Part shown: piece by piece, positions 59,335 to 64,000 of the stretch
How the letters are laid out: each line of letters starts with the position of its first letter
Numbering within the stretch: the stretch's first letter is position 1
NCBI GenBank assembly: GCA_029718625.1
Contig: CM056395.1
Coordinates: 24,370,899-24,434,898 of the forward strand
Direction: 5' to 3'
DNA length: 64,000 nt
Source: Synaphobranchus kaupii
Taxonomy: Eukaryota > Chordata > Actinopteri > Anguilliformes > Synaphobranchidae
The notes under the pieces: model-generated
What the model was told of the DNA's origin: nothing
The model's database searches: none
Seen by the model: the letters and a program-made list of their open reading frames with translations, nothing else
Made by a program: the position numbers and the translations under genes

Positions 59335-59460
59335 CTGACCACAATGAAAGTGTAGCACCGGTCTGGGTGAAGCACGGCAGCCATTTTGTTCCAGAATGCT
59401 CACCACACATCCTCTTAGTGGGAAAGGCCAATTAAGTCAGTTATTAAGCCAATTGAACAA
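59335..59460. repeat. Interspersed repeat family A, copy 2 (partial)
   Basis: Shares GTAGCACC, GGGTGA, GGCAGCCATTTTG, AGAATGCTCACCACAC and CCAATTAA with the repeat at 14379-14600. Confidence 0.55.
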
Positions 59461-59624
59461 TATATGCATATGTATATAAATAAACACATTTAATCGTAAC
59501 ACATTGAATAGTAACTTGACCCTGAATTGTCTGTCATGCAACTGCATGAATAACTGACTGACAAGACAACTAGTGGCACGAAGATTGATTCAGATCAGCA
59601 GTGTATCTCAAATGAATCATGGAT

Positions 59625-59760
59625 AAGCATTTCAGTGTCATTTTTCTAATTAAGCACTCAAAAGCATTTCAACTGTATTTCAGATTGAGCATTCATAAAC
59701 ATTTCAATGGTGTATTTCAAATTAAGCTTTGATAAGCATGTGAACAGTGCATTTCAAACT
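59625..59760. repeat. Degenerate tandem repeat of about 40 bp
   Basis: Variants of AAGCATTTCA, CTGTATTTCA and ATTAAGC recur four times (around 59627, 59661, 59698 and 59737) with substitutions and length changes, suggesting an old decayed tandem array. Confidence 0.55.
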
Positions 59761-60695
59761 AATAATATGCAATCATTCAATGTGCTTTGGGTTGCTTTCA
59801 ATGCTGATTTATGGCATTGAGGAACAACAGCATTGTGAATAATAAAACATAACAATTAGCTACACAATTGACTAATATGAATTAATTTTTAAAAAGCAAT
59901 ATTCATTCCCTGCTGCCTGTATAAGCACTGCATATTTAATGTTCTACCGGATTGCTATAATATTGGGAACACTGTTAATGTTAATTCATTAGTGCTTGGA
60001 TTATTGTCTCAGATACAGCAATTCCCAGAAATGTTGTGAACTACTTGCTGTCGTTGTTCCTTTCACTGGTAAAGTGAAAAGTTTTAAGGTTCTTTCAGAA
60101 CATATCACTCTTAACCACCCCTTAGACACGTAATCCCCTAATCCTTCAATTCCTCTGGCCCTGGTATGATTGCTTGGTCATATTATGGGATGGAAAGGGC
60201 GGGGCTAAAGGGGGTACCTCAAACACAAAGCCTCGGCATGCGTGTACAGGGGAGCGAGTGCTGACAACTCCATAGAGGGGGTGGCCGTAATTAGTTTAGT
60301 CAGAAATATTTCGCTTACGTCCGCTTTTTAAATCTGCCTGCACTAAACGTGTTGTGTAACATGCTGCAAGTTCCAAACCCTGGACAGATGCACTCCAATC
60401 GATCTGTTGGGAGGGGGTTCATTAGAACCCCGTCTGGATCCGGCAGCGAGGAGGCAACGTCTTCATCCTCTGACGAGCCAAGTTGAGTCCTTTCGTCGAC
60501 CGAAATCACCCGCTGAAATCATTGTCGCAGACCCCTTATAGACACAAAAAGTTTAAGATCTCCCCCTCAGCCTTACACCCAATACATGGGCAGAGGCAGA
60601 AAGAGCTGAGTTTATCAGAATCCACCTCCTGCGTAATGCAATATTAAAGTGGAGCTTCTTTCATGTAAAACCACAATGTTGGTCACATTAAAAAT
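59761..60695. other. Unique sequence, nothing recognised
   Basis: GC-box-like GGGCGGGGC at about 60198. No gene recognised. Confidence 0.4.
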
Positions 60696-60699
60696 GAAA

Positions 60700-60807
60700 T
60701 ACACACGCTCACGCAGAAACACAAACACACGCAACACACGTGCACGCACAAACATACACACACACACACACACAAGCACACAAGCACACGCACACCCCAC
60801 ACACACA
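60700..60807. repeat. (CA)n microsatellite, impure
   Basis: CA repeats with CACG and AAGCA interruptions. Confidence 0.93.
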
Positions 60808-60859
60808 GATTTAAGCTTTTTTAATTGGTAGACATGTTCACACTTTCTTGTTTCTCCTC

Positions 60860-61063
60860 ACGGCGGTTTTGCAGATGCGTCTGAGCTCCCGCAGTTCATT
60901 AATCAGGCGAGAGGGAGCAGAGATTCTGCCCGTCACTTCAAGCGCCTTCGTTTCAAGCGGCTTCGACGACGCTTTCTCCGCCAAAAAGAAAAAGGAAAAC
61001 AGCGATCTCGCTTTGCGTCATGCAGCGGTTTAATTCCACGAGCACCTTCCCTCAGAGCGTTTT
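60860..61063 (+). other. CpG-rich exon-like stretch
   Basis: Pyrimidine-rich TTTCTCCTCACGGCGGTTTT ends in GCAG at 60871-60874, a plausible splice acceptor. The frame from 60877 is open to about 61064 and very basic (HFKRLRFKRLRRRFLRQKEK). A second frame over the same bases is also open, and a short repeat (TTCAAGCGCCTTCG / TTCAAGCGGCTTCG) explains part of the basic run. No domain recognised; probably chance or regulatory CpG-rich DNA. Confidence 0.2.
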
Positions 61064-62181
61064 AAAGACACAAGGCAGAAATCTATGATTTCCTCTCCTA
61101 CTGACCTGAGGTTGAAGTGCGATGTACTTCTTCAGTCAAGTACAGCAGATATAGAGCAGGCGACGAATACATTTCACATTTTGATGTTGTTATAACAAAG
61201 TAATAAAGCTTCATATATACGGCCAACATGTGAACTTAAAATTAAATTTATTTCTAAGCCACATTCTGCTCAGACTCCAGACCCCAGCACACCAACATGT
61301 CCTCATAAGAGCACCATAGACAAGCCCTCCAGCACAGTCAAACAAGAGAGAGGAGGTGGACAAGGGGGCATTAATTAGCTTAAGCTTCAGTATTAGATTT
61401 CTGCAACCTGCATGGATACAAAAAATAAAAAAATTATAATAATAAAAACTCCTTGCCTTGCACACTGTACATGGAAAAGGAAAAGGAGGCCACTCATAAA
61501 TAATCAAAATGGAGCCCTGTGAAACCTCACTAGCAGCAGGGAACAATAAAGCTTTATCACCCTCATTTTAACTGTGGGGAACAGTTCTTTAAAAAAATAA
61601 AAATAAAATAAAAATAGAAGCAGGTAATTAATGGCGCACGCTCTCGCATTTCAAGGGGATGTCAACGGGCTGGCCCGTGTCACGGAAACCGTGGTTACAG
61701 GTCTGCTCGTGTGGATTTAGACGCATTATAGGAATCCGTCCATGCTGGGGTTGGGGCCAGTCAAGTGAGTGAAGCCCCACGGCACAACATCTCATAAATA
61801 TAGAGGAGGTAATGGAATGGTGCGGTAGAAAGGGGGGAGGGGGGGGGGGGGGGGGGTTGGTCTGGCTCTCTGTGTGAGCGTGTGATTCCCGAAACGAGTA
61901 CTGATCCTGACAGTGTCACACGGACCCTAGCTTAGGTGGGTTTGATGGTGCCGGCGGGGGGTGGGGGGGGGGAGATAAATATTCCACGATTCCGGTTCCC
62001 AGATATAAATTGGGATATTCAGCATCCGCGTTATCTCCTGCAGGTCTCCATGGGGTTTTCTGGGACGCCAAAACGTGATGATTTATTCATATGGCTACTG
62101 CAGCCATGCTCATCCCATCATGCAACACAAAGATCACTACAACTGAATCACGTCAGGCAAAATAACAGTGGGATGTGAGAT
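61064..62181. other. Unique sequence with G-runs
   Basis: G-rich runs at about 61831-61857 and 61955-61972 are quadruplex-prone. No gene recognised. Confidence 0.45.
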
Positions 62182-62208
62182 GGACAGACAGACAGACAGA
62201 CAGACAGA
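62182..62208. repeat. (GACA)n microsatellite
   Basis: About six GACA tetramers. Confidence 0.95.
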
Positions 62209-62710
62209 ATAACATGTATAAAGAATAAAATGCAACATTACAAACTAATCTGGGCAGAATATTCCTACCAATAAAATAGCAACAGTATATTTAGCTGTCA
62301 TGAGGCATCTACTGGCAGCTAACTACTGGGTTGAAATAATGCAGTAAACCCCACCTCCCGCTGGATATAACTAAGTGTTCAATCAATGGGAATGGGTGCC
62401 CTCACAATGACCCAACTGAGTCTTCCTTATTGGTCCTTCCACCTATATGAGGTCAAACATGATGGCAAAAAAAACTATGGAATGTTCTGTACAGAATTAT
62501 GGGTAGAGTATCTAATGTGTTCGCATCTTCAAACACATCTGATGGTGTGTTTCTTATAAAACTGCATAACATTGCAAATTATCTTAGTTATTTTTATCTT
62601 AGTGATTTAAAGGTCATGAAACTTAAGCAGAATATGAGTAGGCTACCATTGGTCATTTCAAATCACACGTTTATTAAAAACAACATTATGAAGGGTCAAC
62701 GCTGCAAATG

Positions 62711-63600
62711 AAGTTGAAGTTAACCAGGTTGACGTTGGCGAGGTTGAGCAGTTATTAAACTCTCTTCCAGATGACAAGTCTGCAAGCACAGACAACCTGG
62801 ATGGTCAATTTCTTACAATTTCTGCTAGTCAACACCTATTTTTCATACATTTGATAGATGTTTGGCCACTGGAGTTGTGGAAAGAAGGTATCCCACTAAC
62901 CTAAAGATACTAAATCCACCTTCAACGGCCCTAACAGTAGGCCGACAAGCATATGTCCTCTCAGTGCTTGAAGTGGGCCAGAACGGGCTGGTATGCCGTA
63001 CCAGGGCTTCTGCATTTCGCTCATATGAGCAGCGGCACTTTATCTAGCATTCCGCCACTTCTCATAAGCTGCACGTATGCAGTGCTTGTGCCCGTAAGTT
63101 GACGGAGAAGATTGCAGTTTGCCCAAATTCAAGATTACACGTCTAGTATAAACACATTCATAACTGGGGCCCAGCGGGCTTACAGAGTAGGCGATTCAAC
63201 ATACACTGCATTAGTATAAATGACTAAAGACCGGCTAAAGGGCATCGACAAATGTTAATACGAGCGGTTATGTGGGATTTCAGTGCAGCTTTCTGAAGTG
63301 ATAGATTGCAAACTTTTAACTGGAAAAAAACTTAAATATCATGGCTTTAGGCCCCCTGCTATCTCTTGGATGGAGAGTTATCTGACCTCAAGGATGCAGA
63401 AAGTTTATTTCAAATATGCAGCTTATCTCTGCTAACCTCCTATGGCCCCTCAGACCTTCAACAAAGGTCTTCCTTCGGCTATTGAACGGACTAGCTTGGT
63501 GATATATGCTGATGACTCCTGTTTATATTATGCCTCATCTTCATGTGAGCAACTCAATTTAGAATTGAATGCAGTGTACGACTGGGTAACGGCACTGTCA
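62711..63600 (+). pseudogene. Degraded L2-clade LINE reverse transcriptase
   Basis: Blocks appear in family order across several frames: EVEQLLNSLPDDKS and TDNLDG (62740-62800), LWKEGIPL, NGPNSRPTSIC (about 62922-62953), KLTEKI, QIQDYTS and ITGAQRAYRVGDSTYTALV (about 63120-63215), RLKGID, DFSAAF (about 63280), then shifted VIDCKLL, ISWMESYLTSRMQKVYF, and LVIYADDSCLYYASSS with the catalytic YADD at 63505-63516, ending near LNAVYDWVT. An intact protein would reverse-transcribe LINE RNA at nicked target sites. Stops, frameshifts and an insertion at 62962-63088 make it nonfunctional. The 5' region, endonuclease and 3' tail were not found. The order and motifs favour L2/CR1-type over RTE or L1. 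Confidence 0.88.
62962..63088. mobile_element. Small insertion inside the LINE remnant
   Basis: The 9-bp CAGTGCTTG at 62962-62970 recurs at 63080-63088, bracketing about 110 bp that interrupt the reverse transcriptase between the SRPTS block and the KLTEKI block. The insert begins AAGTGGGCCAGAACGGGCTG then GTATGCCGTACC, resembling a hAT-like end. No coding capacity. Confidence 0.5.
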
Positions 63601-64000
63601 CGCGCTGTGACACACCCCTGGGAGGGAGATGCGGCAGTTCCTGTTTTGCACCGTAAATACCACATGGAAATTAAATTAAATTTATTTTGGTCTGCATTCA
63701 ACAATAATATGACTGCAATCAGCAAATATGTTTACACAAATTTGGCAGATACTCAAATCACATCTTCAGTCAATGCAAAACAACAATTCAGGGTCTCTGC
63801 AGTCCGAAATAGGTGTAGGCTGAAGCTAGTTGCTTATAATGCCTACCCATTTTAACACGTCATAAGTCGATTTCAAAAGGTTACATCAGGTGTCAAACAT
63901 CAAAGACAAACAAACAAAGTAAAACAAACAAAATCAAACAAACACAGCTTTCATATCCTGAACCTATAATGTTTTTCTATATCAATGTTACTCTCTTATC
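63601..64000. other. Unique sequence after LINE, nothing recognised
   Basis: The open frame that began in the LINE continues to 63855, but after about 63600 it no longer resembles reverse transcriptase. A-rich CAAA repeats near 63905-63950. Confidence 0.4.

Noticed and set aside
63601..63855. LINE coding region continuing to 63855
   Set aside because: The frame remains open but resemblance to the reverse transcriptase ends near 63600, so the rest is unsupported.

Overview
This window looks like gene-poor nuclear DNA from a ray-finned fish. The evidence is the repeat content: a Tc1-type transposon with an intact transposase and two decayed relatives, a degraded L2-clade LINE, tRNA-headed SINEs of two types (one with an eel UnaL2/zebrafish L2-like 3' tail, one of the DANA/mermaid V-SINE type), small palindromic hAT-like elements with 8-bp target duplications, and very many long CA/GT microsatellites. 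The UnaL2-like tail would suit an eel-like fish, but related tails occur in other teleosts, so the species is not determined.

I found no conventional host protein-coding gene, rRNA or functional tRNA gene. The only intact CDS is the Tc1 transposase at 27723-28751 (minus strand, 342 aa, DD34E triad). Long open frames elsewhere come from in-phase tandem repeats or GC-rich stretches. The best non-transposase coding candidate is a broken minus-strand frame at 35998-37058. It is cut by a 207-bp hAT-like element and a 348-bp SINE, and it reads through in one frame once each insertion and one target-duplication copy are discounted.

Layout. 1-6 kb: a 24-bp minisatellite, a LINE tail, a palindromic hAT MITE, a CA array, a CpG-rich patch, a MITE with perfect 20-bp inverted ends, and a SINE. 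6-14 kb: mostly unique sequence with a SINE fragment, a tandemly amplified SINE-like head, two Tc1 remnants, a long CA array and CpG-rich sequence near 11.2-11.9 kb. 14-27 kb: mostly unique, AT-rich sequence with small duplications, hairpins and MITE-like elements. 27.5-29.05 kb: the intact Tc1 element. 30-33.3 kb: an AT-rich, repeat-poor block that may hold conserved noncoding sequence. 33.3-39.5 kb: a 133-bp tandem duplication, two mermaid-type SINEs, the broken frame and a strong CpG-rich block at 39.05-39.42 kb. 40-47 kb: mostly unique, with several CpG-rich patches. 47.6-49.4 kb: a compound CA array, then a 967-bp purine-rich minisatellite and a GA tract. 50-60 kb: a second palindromic hAT MITE, SINE remnants, microsatellites and a 33-bp minisatellite. 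60-64 kb: simple repeats and the L2 LINE remnant, itself interrupted by a small insertion.

With no genes to link into a pathway, the interest lies in transposon nesting, tandem-repeat biology and possible regulatory DNA. All family assignments are from reading the sequence; no database search was possible.
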